A stretch of DNA of 50,830 bases from positions 1 through 50,830 of the forward strand of contig CAJTRL010000022.1 in the NCBI GenBank assembly GCA_910578715.1. Direction: 5' to 3'. The DNA is from an uncultured Lachnospiraceae bacterium (lineage in GTDB: Bacteria; Bacillota; Clostridia; Lachnospirales; Lachnospiraceae). Shown here piece after piece: positions 26,895 through 35,365 of the stretch. A program made the translations under genes and the position numbers. Each line of letters opens with the position of its first letter. Positions within the stretch are counted from its first letter, which is position 1. Below the pieces are notes generated by a model. It saw only the letters and a program-made list of their open reading frames with translations, was not told the DNA's origin and made no database searches.

Positions 26895-27006
26895 GTACTC
26901 TCAAAATATCCGCTCCATTTCCATACAGAACGCGGCGCTTATGAAAGATGCGCAAACATGGCTTCCGCCAGGGTATGTTGCTTACGCATGATAACTACTC
27001 CCTTTT
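26886..27006 (-). ncRNA. yybP-ykoY (manganese) riboswitch upstream of the antiporter
   Basis: Read on the minus strand, the 5' side is AAAAGGGAGTAG and the 3' side CGAGACTTTT, which are the conserved P1 and junction elements of the yybP-ykoY class. Between them ACATACC and ATGTTTGC match the conserved second arm, with CTGGCGGAAGCCA closing a GGAA-type loop. A good promoter ends about 12 bases before it and an overlapping terminator follows. This class binds Mn2+ and turns on exporters. The call rests on remembered consensus, not on a covariance search. Confidence 0.82.
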
Positions 27007-27017
27007 AACTTGTCACC

Positions 27018-27046
27018 AGAGTATCATATCCCCAAAATGCTGTCAA
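27018..27046 (-). promoter_or_regulatory. Promoter of the riboswitch-antiporter transcript
   Basis: TTGACA (27046-27041) is followed after 17 bases by TACTCT (27023-27018). A start about seven bases further lies right at the 5' edge of the riboswitch. The -35 is perfect, the -10 poor. Confidence 0.6.
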
Positions 27047-27107
27047 TATACCAAATGGTAAAAAAAGAAATTTGCCATTTTCTTAACACCGCATTAACAA
27101 ACGCCCG

Positions 27108-28028
27108 TTATTGTTTTTTCATATAATAAAGGACAAGCGTGCTGCCATTCAGCATCTGATAGGAACCATCCGGCAGCTGTTCCAGCGAGACAAGGTAATC
27201 ATATTTGGGACTTCCCGTTTTCCCTTCTTTGCCTTCCGTGTACAATACTTCCGGGAACAGTACAAAATAAATGCCTTCTCCCTCCGCAAAACCGACGGCG
27301 GTATTTTCCACGTCACAGCCATAAGTGCCCTTGTGCATATTCTGTTCGTCCTGGGTGCTGTCCATATACCACGTGTATGTGCCGTCCTGTTTCATAACAA
27401 GATAGCCGGAATCGCCCAAGTCCCATTCTCCCACCAGAAATTCTCTGGCCTTTTCTTCCGCTTCCGCATTGTCCGGAACGCTCATCACCGCCGAGTTCAT
27501 GACTTTCAGCGCCTCATTTTTACCGGATTCGTATGCGTTTTTCTCCGCGATATAAGAAACCGTATAGGCATAATAATTTTTGCCATAGAAACGCTGCAGC
27601 GCGATTGTCTCAACGCCGTTCTCCTCATACTTGCAGACCCATTCATACCAGCCTTCTTCCTGCACCTTTACTTCCGTCGGCGCTTCTATTTCTTCGTAGC
27701 CCGGAAACGTGGCATAAATCTGCTTCGCCATATTGAGCATATCCAGCGGGTGTTGGTAGTAAGATTCCCTGGAACAGGAAACGCCGAGCACCGAATCCTC
27801 CCTGTCCCGGAAAACAAGGCTCGCATCCGTGCTTTCCTCCTCCGCATAGGTCCAGACCGTATCGTCGTAAAGCAGCGCCATCGCACCGAGCCCGGCCTGC
27901 TTTAAACTGTCCTTTTGCGAATCGTATGTTTCCGTTCCTCCCGCATCCTCTTTTGCCGCGCCGCAGCCTGTTAAAAGCAGCAGAAGGGCCGCACAGCATA
28001 ATCCTTTTATGATTCCTTTTCTTTTCAT
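27108..28028 (-). CDS. Lipoprotein of unknown function
   Basis: 306 aa. The signal ALLLLLTGCG is a clear lipobox. The mature part has a domain with LLYDDTVWTYAEEESTD and a C-terminal stretch GEWDLGDSGYLVMKQDGTYTWY that resembles small lipocalin-like or DUF-type domains seen in Clostridia surface lipoproteins. No enzyme motif is seen. AAAGGA lies seven bases before the ATG. The MATE pump gene ends upstream, 58 bases away, so the two may be co-transcribed. Confidence 0.7.
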   Translation of the reverse strand: MKRKGIIKGLCCAALLLLLTGCGAAKEDAGGTETYDSQKDSLKQAGLGAMALLYDDTVWTYAEEESTDASLVFRDREDSVLGVSCSRESYYQHPLDMLNMAKQIYATFPGYEEIEAPTEVKVQEEGWYEWVCKYEENGVETIALQRFYGKNYYAYTVSYIAEKNAYESGKNEALKVMNSAVMSVPDNAEAEEKAREFLVGEWDLGDSGYLVMKQDGTYTWYMDSTQDEQNMHKGTYGCDVENTAVGFAEGEGIYFVLFPEVLYTEGKEGKTGSPKYDYLVSLEQLPDGSYQMLNGSTLVLYYMKKQ

Positions 28029-28086
28029 TACCTATTCCTTTCCCGGCCTGTGTCCGACAGGCCAAAGCGCCTCTGGCGACGCATTT

Positions 28087-29502
28087 TTATCGTATTTTCG
28101 CAAGCGCCTCTTTGGAAAGCATCTTGCGGATATTACATAGGAAGAGCACCGTCGCCGTCGTCGCGGAAATAATATCCGAAACGGGCTCCGAATAATATAC
28201 GCCCATAACGCCGAAAAAGCGGGGCAGAATGATTGCCAGCGGTATCAGCAGAATGACTTTCCGAAGCACCGCGATAAAAAGGGAGATTCTGGCCTGTCCA
28301 AGCGCCAGAAATGTCGGCTGTATGCCGTTCTGCAGCCCAAAAACGGACATTCCAAACATAAAAACCGGCATGGTCTTTCCGACCAGCGCAATCAGCTCCG
28401 CATCTTCTGTGAAGAAGGACGCGTACCACTCCGGGAACATCATGGTCGAAGCCGTGGACACCAGCATAAAAACGAAACAGGCTCCAATCATCCACCGATA
28501 CACCTCTTTTACCCTCGCAAAATTTCCGGCTCCGTAATTATAACTAATAACAGGTGATATACCTTGTGTAAAACCGCCTATCGGCGCAGAAAAAATCTGC
28601 ATGACGCTCTGCATGATGGTCATGGAACCCACATACAAATCACCGCCGTAAGTTTGTAAACCGTGATTTAACACGATGCTGATAAAACTCTCCGTCGCCC
28701 TCATAATAAAAGGAGAAATTCCGAGAGAAAAAATACTAATCAAAATACCTTTTTCCAGCCTGAGACACTTCCTCCGGATTTTCAGGGATGTTTTCTTTCC
28801 TGTCAGGAAGCCTACCACCCAGACCGCGCTGAGGGCCTGAGAAATAACAGTCGCTATTGCCGCCCCTTTTACGCCGAGGCCGAATACAAAAATGAAAATC
28901 GGGTCCAGTATAATATTCGCTATGGCGCCGATGAGAACCGAATACATGGCAATTCTTGACTGGCTCTGACAAATAATAAAAGCGTTCAGGCCGAGCGCAA
29001 ACTCCACGAAAATAGTCCCGACCAGGTAAATCGAGATATAATCAACCGCATAACCTATGGTAGCGTCGCTGGCCCCAAACATATATAACAGTGGTTTTTG
29101 AAAAGCATAGAAAAAAGCCATCAGAAGCACTGTACAGATAACCAGGAACGTTACGCTGTTTCCCAATATTTTCTCCGCATGCTCCCTGTCCTTCTTTCCA
29201 AGCCAGATGGCCGCAAGCGGCGCCGCGCCGCTATTGACAAATCCCGAAAAGGCCGAAATAAATACCGTGATGCAGAATGTCACGCCTACCCCTGTCAGCG
29301 CCGCCGCTCCCACGTCTTTCATATGTCCGATATAAATACGGTCGATAATGCTGTATAAAATATTGATAAGCTGTGCCAGAATCGCCGGAAAAGCCATGCT
29401 GACCACAAGGCTGCCAATCGACGCAGACGCCATGCGCTCCTCTCTTGACATTTCTTCCGCCGGTTTCCGCCCATGCTGTTCTTGTTGATTCTGTTCTGTC
29501 AT
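28087..29502 (-). CDS. MATE family efflux transporter
   Basis: About 471 aa, twelve predicted helices in two similar halves (FPAILAQLINILYSIIDRIYIG near the start; MQSVMQIFSAPIGGFTQGISP in the middle). MATE pumps expel drugs or metabolites in exchange for Na+ or H+. The start is uncertain: ATGs at 29502 and 29514 are both possible, with GAGG close by. In-frame codons continue to 29607 but run through a repeat (family B copy 4) and are probably not translated. Confidence 0.9.
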   Translation of the reverse strand: MTEQNQQEQHGRKPAEEMSREERMASASIGSLVVSMAFPAILAQLINILYSIIDRIYIGHMKDVGAAALTGVGVTFCITVFISAFSGFVNSGAAPLAAIWLGKKDREHAEKILGNSVTFLVICTVLLMAFFYAFQKPLLYMFGASDATIGYAVDYISIYLVGTIFVEFALGLNAFIICQSQSRIAMYSVLIGAIANIILDPIFIFVFGLGVKGAAIATVISQALSAVWVVGFLTGKKTSLKIRRKCLRLEKGILISIFSLGISPFIMRATESFISIVLNHGLQTYGGDLYVGSMTIMQSVMQIFSAPIGGFTQGISPVISYNYGAGNFARVKEVYRWMIGACFVFMLVSTASTMMFPEWYASFFTEDAELIALVGKTMPVFMFGMSVFGLQNGIQPTFLALGQARISLFIAVLRKVILLIPLAIILPRFFGVMGVYYSEPVSDIISATTATVLFLCNIRKMLSKEALAKIR

Positions 29503-29535
29503 ATCTCCTCTCATTCCGCCGCGCACGCGGCATTG

Positions 29536-29630
29536 TTCCTTTCCCAACGCGCAATCTTGTGCAGCGCTGAAAGCACAACACTCAAAGCGCATCGCCTTAA
29601 AGTGCAACGCCCAAAACGCATTGGCTCCAA
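29536..29630 (-). repeat. Repeat family B copy 4 (divergent)
   Basis: It contains TTCCTTTCCCAACGCGCAAT and CTTGTGCAGCGCTGAAAGC on the plus strand, which align with copies at 2036 and 11241. It continues with CAAAGCGCAT and CCCAAAACGCATT units, so the inner GCGC-rich part is duplicated. It precedes the MATE pump gene. Confidence 0.55.
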
Positions 29631-29968
29631 ATCTGCATATCAGAAATCGTCCGATACTACTCGATAATATGCCAATTTAAGGAAAAAGGCAATGGTATCA
29701 TATGTTATTTTAATTTCAATTTCCTGTTTTAACACAAAATACACATTGTTAAATTTACTTTTAACAAAAATATTCTATAACATCCCTCAAACTCTTATGC
29801 CTTGCCATAATAGTTGCTGGCTGCCCCGCTTTTTCTATCATACCGCCTTTTATCCCCCCGGGCAAGCCGTCCGGGGAAATATCTGCAAAACCGCAAAATT
29901 TCCCTAAAATCCGGTTTTCAATCTTCTGATAAAATGGTACTATAAAAATAATACTATAATATGTAATA
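29631..29968. other. AT-rich intergenic region before the BMP-like gene
   Basis: This gap has no credible gene. TATAAT at 29955-29960 is a good -10 for the BMP-like gene but lacks a convincing -35. The rest shows no structure I can support. Confidence 0.4.
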
Positions 29969-30015
29969 GTCAGCCTCCGCCAGAGAACAATGCTCTGTCC
30001 GGGCGGAGACTGAAC
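29969..30015. repeat. Mini-copy of the hairpin repeat (family A)
   Basis: 47 bp: GTCAGCCTCCGCC joined directly to AGAGAACAATGCTCTGTCCG and GGCGGAGACTGAAC. This is the outer part of the family A repeat with its whole inner hairpin missing. It lies in the 5' leader of the BMP-like gene, just after a possible -10 and 62 bases before the start codon. Confidence 0.75.
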
Positions 30016-30076
30016 CGGCACTATCATTACGAATACAATCCTGCAGAAACTTTTTATGAAAAGGGAGGTAATCTTC

Positions 30077-32008
30077 ATGGCAGCAACCGATTATGCAGCA
30101 GCGTTTAAACAGGGAAGAAGAAGTTATCAGGCCGCCCTGACAAAGGGCGAATATCCTTATCTCCCGGTGCTCGACGATATTTTATCCTATACGGAAGTGG
30201 CGTCCATTGAAAATCTGGGACTGATTGATATTCCGCTTTCCAAACTTATCGGAACCAAAACGGAAGGGCGCACTAACGCCTTCGCTAACAATTTCATGCC
30301 CCTTCTTCCGGAAGATTCGGAATTTGGCATGAAATGGGCTCTCCTTTATGACCATCAAATCAATGACGGTATCAGAGACCCCATCGTTGCTTACGAGTTT
30401 ATGAATCAGTTCTATGTACAGGAAGGCAACAAGCGCGTCAGCGTTATGAAATATTTGAAAACATACAGCATTCCGGGAACCGTAACGAGACTGATTCCCC
30501 GGAAAACAGACGATAAGGAAAACCGCCTGTACTATGAATTTCTGGATTTTTATGCGGTATCGCAAAGCTACGATGTCTGGTTCGGCAAAGAAGGCAGTTA
30601 TAAGAAGCTCCTGAAGCTGATGGGAAAGAAAGAAGACGAAATGTGGAGCGACGACGATAAACTCACCTTTCACGCCGCATGTTATAACTTTTCCGAGGCC
30701 TTCCGGATGGCACACGGTGAGAAGCTGGAGCTTCCCGTTTCCGATGCCTTTCTTGTTTATGTGGAAATATACGGCTATGAGCAGGTGAAAAGCGAAACGG
30801 AACACGAGATGCTCGCCGCGCTCCAGAAAATGTGGACGGAAATCACGCTCGCCGACAAGGGCAATCAGGTGGAGCTGATTCAGAATCCCGTGGAAACAAA
30901 ATCTACCCTGTTAAACCGTCTGCTCACGACCGGAGCCGTTTCTCCGGAAACGCTGAAAATTGCTTTTATCTATACCAAAACGACCGATACTTCCAGCTGG
31001 GCCTATGCGCATGAACTGGGAAGAATGTACATAGAACAGGCGTATGAGGGCAAAATAAAAACGATGGCCTTTGACCAGGCAGACGACGACGCCAAAGTGG
31101 CGGAAGCCATCGAGCTGGCTATTGAACAGGGCTGCAATCTGATTTTTACGACGGCTACCCAGATGGTCAACCAGAGCGTCCGTTCTGCGGTTCTGCACCC
31201 GAAAGTTAAAATTTATAACTGCTCTATCCTGATGTCCTATTCTTCTATCTGTACTTACTATGCGCGGATGTATGAATCAAAATTCCTGATGGGCGCAATT
31301 GCGGCCGCTCTTTCGCGGACAGACAGGCTTGGCTATGTTGCTGACTATCCGATTTACGGAACGCTGGCGAATATTAACGCCTTTGCGCTCGGTGCCAAGA
31401 TGATTAACCCTTATGTAAAAATCTATCTGGAATGGTCCAAAATCAAAGGACAGGATGCCAGAGAACGATTACATCAGGAGGGCATCGTCTTCATTTCCGA
31501 TAACGACATGATTACGCCGGAACACGCATCAAGGGCCTACGGCCTTTATGTCAAAAAGGAAGACGGAACCCTTGACAATATTGCGACGCCGATTTGGCAC
31601 TGGGGGAAATTTTACGAGCGGATAATCCAGAATATCTGCAGCGGAAACAGCGAAGAAAGCGCCCAGAAAGGGAAAAAGGCGGTAAACTACTGGTGGGGAA
31701 TGTCCGCAGATGTCATCGACGTTATCTGCTCCAAAACGATGCCCCACGGAACCCACCGGCTCATAGAATTTCTCAAAAACTCCATCCGCGCCGACGCTTT
31801 CCACCCCTTCGACGGACCGATTTACGCACAGAACGGCATCCTGCAATGCGAAGAAGGCAAAAGTCTGGGGCCGGATGAAATCATAACGATGGACTGGCTT
31901 GCGGAAAATGTAATGGGAAGCATTCCCGAACTGGAAGAACTGACGGAGGAAGCCCAGGCGCTCGTACAGCTTCAGGGCATAAAAATTGATGAAAATACAG
32001 AAAAATGA
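30077..32008 (+). CDS. ParB-like / BMP (PnrA-like) fusion protein without signal peptide
   Basis: 643 aa from the ATG at 30077 (GGGAGG nine bases upstream). Residues from about 295 to 600 resemble BMP/Med nucleoside-binding proteins (LKIAFIYTKTTDTSSWAYAHELGR; GYVADYPIYGTLANINAFALGA). The N-terminal part contains FYVQEGNKRVSVMKYL near 112-127, reminiscent of ParB/sulfiredoxin-like DGNRR motifs. There is no signal peptide or lipobox, so unlike normal BMP proteins it stays in the cytosol and no transporter genes follow. It may sense nucleosides or another small ligand. The next gene overlaps its end. Confidence 0.75.
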   Translation: MAATDYAAAFKQGRRSYQAALTKGEYPYLPVLDDILSYTEVASIENLGLIDIPLSKLIGTKTEGRTNAFANNFMPLLPEDSEFGMKWALLYDHQINDGIRDPIVAYEFMNQFYVQEGNKRVSVMKYLKTYSIPGTVTRLIPRKTDDKENRLYYEFLDFYAVSQSYDVWFGKEGSYKKLLKLMGKKEDEMWSDDDKLTFHAACYNFSEAFRMAHGEKLELPVSDAFLVYVEIYGYEQVKSETEHEMLAALQKMWTEITLADKGNQVELIQNPVETKSTLLNRLLTTGAVSPETLKIAFIYTKTTDTSSWAYAHELGRMYIEQAYEGKIKTMAFDQADDDAKVAEAIELAIEQGCNLIFTTATQMVNQSVRSAVLHPKVKIYNCSILMSYSSICTYYARMYESKFLMGAIAAALSRTDRLGYVADYPIYGTLANINAFALGAKMINPYVKIYLEWSKIKGQDARERLHQEGIVFISDNDMITPEHASRAYGLYVKKEDGTLDNIATPIWHWGKFYERIIQNICSGNSEESAQKGKKAVNYWWGMSADVIDVICSKTMPHGTHRLIEFLKNSIRADAFHPFDGPIYAQNGILQCEEGKSLGPDEIITMDWLAENVMGSIPELEELTEEAQALVQLQGIKIDENTEK

Positions 32009-32660
32009 TGTAACGCGGACAGATGATGTTTCACCATCCGGCGGCACGCTGCATATTCTGGTGCTCGCCGACCATAAATCAAAGTTTCTATATGATTATT
32101 ACGACCCGGAACGGGTCAAGGACATCGACCTCATCATTTCCTGCGGAGACCTTCCGCCGGAATATCTGACTTTTTTTGTCACGCTCTGCAACGTGCCGCT
32201 TCTGTATGTCCGGGGGAATCACGATAACAAATACGATATGAAACCGCCGGAAGGATGTATCTGTATCGAAGATGATATTTATGTCCATCAGGGCATCCGC
32301 ATCATGGGCCTGGGCGGCTCGATGGAATATATTCCCGGTTCAGGCGGCCAGTACACGGAACGGCAGATGCAGAGAAGGGTCCGGAAACTCCGGTTCAAAC
32401 TGTGGAAGCACAAGGGATTCGATATTCTCGTTACCCATGCCCCCGCCTATCACGTCAACGATATGGAAGACCTTCCCCACCGCGGCTTTTCCGTTTTCCG
32501 CACACTGATGGAAAAATACGAGCCGAAATTTTTCTTCCACGGCCATGTGCATGCCAACTATGGCCGGAATTTCAAAAGAAAAGACACTTATGCGAATACG
32601 ACGGTCATCAACGCATATGATTTCTATGTGGTGGAATATCCGCTTGGGGAAACATCCTGA
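31989..32660 (+). CDS. Metallophosphoesterase
   Basis: 223 aa. Calcineurin-like metal-binding motifs are present: LVLADHK near the start (where many have GDxH), SCGDLPPEY, RGNHDNKYD, THAPAYH and FHGHVHANYGR. The reaction is hydrolysis of a phosphomono- or diester in the cytosol; the substrate could be a cyclic nucleotide or nucleotide, given the BMP-like partner. It begins inside the upstream gene (20-base overlap), so translation is coupled; a TTG at 31986 could also serve as start. Confidence 0.88.
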   Translation: MKIQKNDVTRTDDVSPSGGTLHILVLADHKSKFLYDYYDPERVKDIDLIISCGDLPPEYLTFFVTLCNVPLLYVRGNHDNKYDMKPPEGCICIEDDIYVHQGIRIMGLGGSMEYIPGSGGQYTERQMQRRVRKLRFKLWKHKGFDILVTHAPAYHVNDMEDLPHRGFSVFRTLMEKYEPKFFFHGHVHANYGRNFKRKDTYANTTVINAYDFYVVEYPLGETS

Positions 32661-32692
32661 CCATTCGGGAGCCATGCTGCCAGGCGGGAAAC

Positions 32693-32865
32693 AGTTCAGC
32701 CTCCACCCGGCCGGAGCATCGTTCTCTGGCGGAGGCCCTGTAAAAATGTCGGCACTTAGTGAAAAAGGCGCTTTGCGTCTTTTGAACTTAGTACCGCTAC
32801 ATTTTTAACGGAGCGCAAGCGTGCCTCCAAAGAGATGATACTCTGGCTGGGTGAAGGCTGAGCTG
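32693..32865. repeat. Full-length hairpin repeat (family A), copy 3
   Basis: 173 bp, from CAGTTCAGCCTCCACCCGG to GGGTGAAGGCTGAGCTG; pairing continues outward through GGGAAA and TTTCCC. The inner hairpin pairs GCACTTAGTGAAAAAGGCGC with GCGTCTTTTGAACTTAGTAC. Relative to copy 1 both sides of the stem have changed together, keeping pairing. It lies between the phosphoesterase and flotillin genes. Confidence 0.85.
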
Positions 32866-32957
32866 TTTCCCGTCCGGAAAGTATTTTCCCAGAAACCTGT
32901 ATCTTTTTGTCGGAAAATGCGGTAAAATAAAAGAAAAAACATCAGGAGGGGAAACAC

Positions 32958-34460
32958 GTGAGTACAATTTTAATTCCGGTAATCTGTATTGCTGTAATAT
33001 TGCTCTTGTTCATTCTTTTCATGGCCATCGGCTATGTGAAAGCGCCGCCGGATATGGCATTTATCATTTCCGGTTTTAAGAAGAAATCCAAGATTGTCAT
33101 CGGAAAGGCCAGCATCCGCATTCCTTTTTTTGAGCGTCTGGATAAGCTGAACCTCCGGCTGATTCCCATCGACGTCAAGACGAGCAACGCCGTTCCAACC
33201 GCGGATTATATCAACATCAACGTGGATGCGACCGTCAACATCAAAATCAGCAACGACCCGGATAAGCTGCGGCTGGCCGCGGAGAACTTCCTGAATAAAG
33301 ATACCGCATACATAGCGAGCGTAGCCAGAGAAGTGCTGGAAGGCAACGTGCGTGAAATTGTCGGCAAGATGCGTCTGGAAGAAATGGTCTCCGACAGACA
33401 GAAATTCGCCAATCTGGTCAAAGAAAACGCCGAGCCCGACCTAGCGGCAATGGGTCTGGACATCATCAGTTTCAACGTACAGAACTTTGTGGATGGCAAC
33501 GACGTCATTGAAAACCTCGGTATCGATAACATTGTCAAAATTAAGAAAACAGCGGCAATTGCCAGAGCCGAAAGCGAAAGAGATATTAAGGTAGCACAGG
33601 CGGCCGCGGATAAAGAATCCAACGATGCGGCGGTTGCGGCCCAGACCGAAATCGCCAAGAAACAGAACGAGCTGGCTATCAAACGTTCGGAGCTGCAGCA
33701 GGAGTCCGATACGAAAAAGGCGATGGCGGACGCGGCTTATGAGATACAGAAAGAGGAACAGCGTAAAACCATCGAAGTCACTACCGCCAATGCGGATATC
33801 GCAAGACAGGAGCGGGAAATCGAGTTAAAGCAGAAACAGGTTGCCGTCAAAGAACGGGCGCTGGAGGCGGAAGTCAAGAAACAGGCGGAAGCGGACAAAT
33901 ACGCGGCTCAGCAGAAAGCTGACGCGGCGCTCTACCAGCGTCAGAAAGAAGCGGAAGCAAAACAGTTCGAGGCACAGCGCGAGGCGGAGGCCAGAAAAGC
34001 ACAGGCTGAAGCAGACCGTTTTTCCAAAGAACAGGAAGCGGAAGGTATCCGCGCAGTCGGCGAAGCGGAGGCATCCGCAATTCAGGCAAAAGGTATCGCC
34101 GAAGCGGAAGCGATGGAACGGAAGGCAGAGGCTTATGCCAAGTATAATAAGGCTGCCGTAGCGGAAATGATGATAAAAGTACTGCCCGACATCGCCGCGA
34201 AAATCGCAGAACCGCTCGGACAGATTGACAAGATTACAATTATCGGCGGCAACGGCGACAACAACGGCGTTGACCAGGTAGCCGGCAATGTTCCTGTGGT
34301 CATGGCCAAACTTTTTGAAAGCATGAAAGAAGCCACCGGCATCGACTTATCGGAAATCATCAAAGCCGACACCTACGACGCCAAAGTAAACCGAAACGTC
34401 AACTTAAGCGGACTGGACGATGTGAATCTGGTCGTGAAAACGGACGGAACCGATAAATAA
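32958..34460 (+). CDS. Flotillin-like SPFH-domain protein
   Basis: 500 aa. A single N-terminal membrane helix (about 4-26), an SPFH domain (about 30-190) and a long Ala/Glu/Lys-rich coiled coil (about 195-410) end in a short C-terminal tail, as in bacterial FloT. Such proteins form membrane scaffolds or microdomains. The start is GTG with AGGAGGG seven bases upstream. The usual neighbour NfeD is not present here. Its regulation with the upstream phosphoesterase is unclear because a hairpin repeat separates them. Confidence 0.9.
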   Translation: MSTILIPVICIAVILLLFILFMAIGYVKAPPDMAFIISGFKKKSKIVIGKASIRIPFFERLDKLNLRLIPIDVKTSNAVPTADYININVDATVNIKISNDPDKLRLAAENFLNKDTAYIASVAREVLEGNVREIVGKMRLEEMVSDRQKFANLVKENAEPDLAAMGLDIISFNVQNFVDGNDVIENLGIDNIVKIKKTAAIARAESERDIKVAQAAADKESNDAAVAAQTEIAKKQNELAIKRSELQQESDTKKAMADAAYEIQKEEQRKTIEVTTANADIARQEREIELKQKQVAVKERALEAEVKKQAEADKYAAQQKADAALYQRQKEAEAKQFEAQREAEARKAQAEADRFSKEQEAEGIRAVGEAEASAIQAKGIAEAEAMERKAEAYAKYNKAAVAEMMIKVLPDIAAKIAEPLGQIDKITIIGGNGDNNGVDQVAGNVPVVMAKLFESMKEATGIDLSEIIKADTYDAKVNRNVNLSGLDDVNLVVKTDGTDK

Positions 34461-34512
34461 CGGGCTGGAATAAACTTTAAAACCCGATAATAGCGTTTGT
34501 TATTTAATAGCA

Positions 34513-34540
34513 GAAAAATGGCCTTCACGGGCCATTTTTC
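34513..34540 (+). terminator. Bidirectional terminator between flotillin and ABC permease
   Basis: AAAAATGGCC and GGCCATTTTT pair around TTCAC with T- and A-runs on both sides. It can end both the flotillin transcript and the convergent permease transcript. Confidence 0.8.
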
Positions 34541-34576
34541 ATGTTGTGAAAGCGCCTTTTCTCATGATTCCTTTTC

Positions 34577-35362
34577 TCACGAAAAATCCTTTCTGCCATA
34601 TACCCAGTGTGCTGCCCCGTAACAGAGCACGATAATGCCCGCGCCCACCGCTGCCATAACCTTGTTCATCTTTCCATCCGCAAAAATATCCGCCGCATTC
34701 GCATAATAAAAAGGCGTCAGATATTTCACATCTTCGATGGCAGGCACAACGCGGCACATCATATCGGCCGCAAAAAAGAAAAGCGTCAGGCCGAGCCCCG
34801 CCCCCATCAGGCTTTTTTTCACACAGGCGGAAAGGAAAAAACAGACCGTTCCGACTTCCAGCTGCATGAGAAGAGAGGCCAGATGGTACAGAATCAGCAT
34901 TTTACCCTCGACCGATTCTCCCATCATAACAAAGCCAAGTGCATACAGTCCTGTGCAGACAAGATTCAGTAGCACAATATTACTGATAAGAGCCAGATAT
35001 TTCCAGAAGACAATATAACCTCTTCCGACCGGAAACACGCACAAAAATTCCGCCGTATGACCGCTCTCTTCTTTTGCCAGAATCCCTATTCCCAGAATCG
35101 CTGCGAACATGGCTCCTCCCAGATTGTGCATCATTGCGATTTCGGTCGCATAGTACCCTTGTAACGTCGCAAGGCTCATCTTATCCATGCCGAGCGCCGC
35201 AGACATGGCCCCCAAATCGGAAAAAGAATCCGCAATTTCCTGAATGGATTCCTCCAGGCTCGTATAAAGCAAGATACAGCCAAAGCAAATCAGACCGACG
35301 CTCAGTGTCCAAATCAGAAGGGACTTTCTACTCATTTTCATTTCATGCTTATATAATACCAT
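34577..35362 (-). CDS. ABC-2 type transporter permease
   Basis: 261 aa with six predicted helices. It begins VLYKHEMKMSRKSLLIWT and has ILAKEESGHTAEFLCVFPVGR, the cytosolic loop typical of ABC-2 permeases that export drugs or peptides. It follows the ATPase gene after three bases and forms a transporter with it. No substrate is evident. Confidence 0.88.
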   Translation of the reverse strand: MVLYKHEMKMSRKSLLIWTLSVGLICFGCILLYTSLEESIQEIADSFSDLGAMSAALGMDKMSLATLQGYYATEIAMMHNLGGAMFAAILGIGILAKEESGHTAEFLCVFPVGRGYIVFWKYLALISNIVLLNLVCTGLYALGFVMMGESVEGKMLILYHLASLLMQLEVGTVCFFLSACVKKSLMGAGLGLTLFFFAADMMCRVVPAIEDVKYLTPFYYANAADIFADGKMNKVMAAVGAGIIVLCYGAAHWVYGRKDFS

Positions 35363-35365
35363 GTG

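Noticed and set aside
26943..26993. A 16-codon leader-peptide-like frame (MRKQHTLAEAMFAHLS) with an apparent ribosome site before the antiporter
   Set aside because: It falls exactly inside the riboswitch: its apparent Shine-Dalgarno is the conserved P1/L1 sequence and its codons cover the conserved second arm, so the aptamer explains the sequence better.
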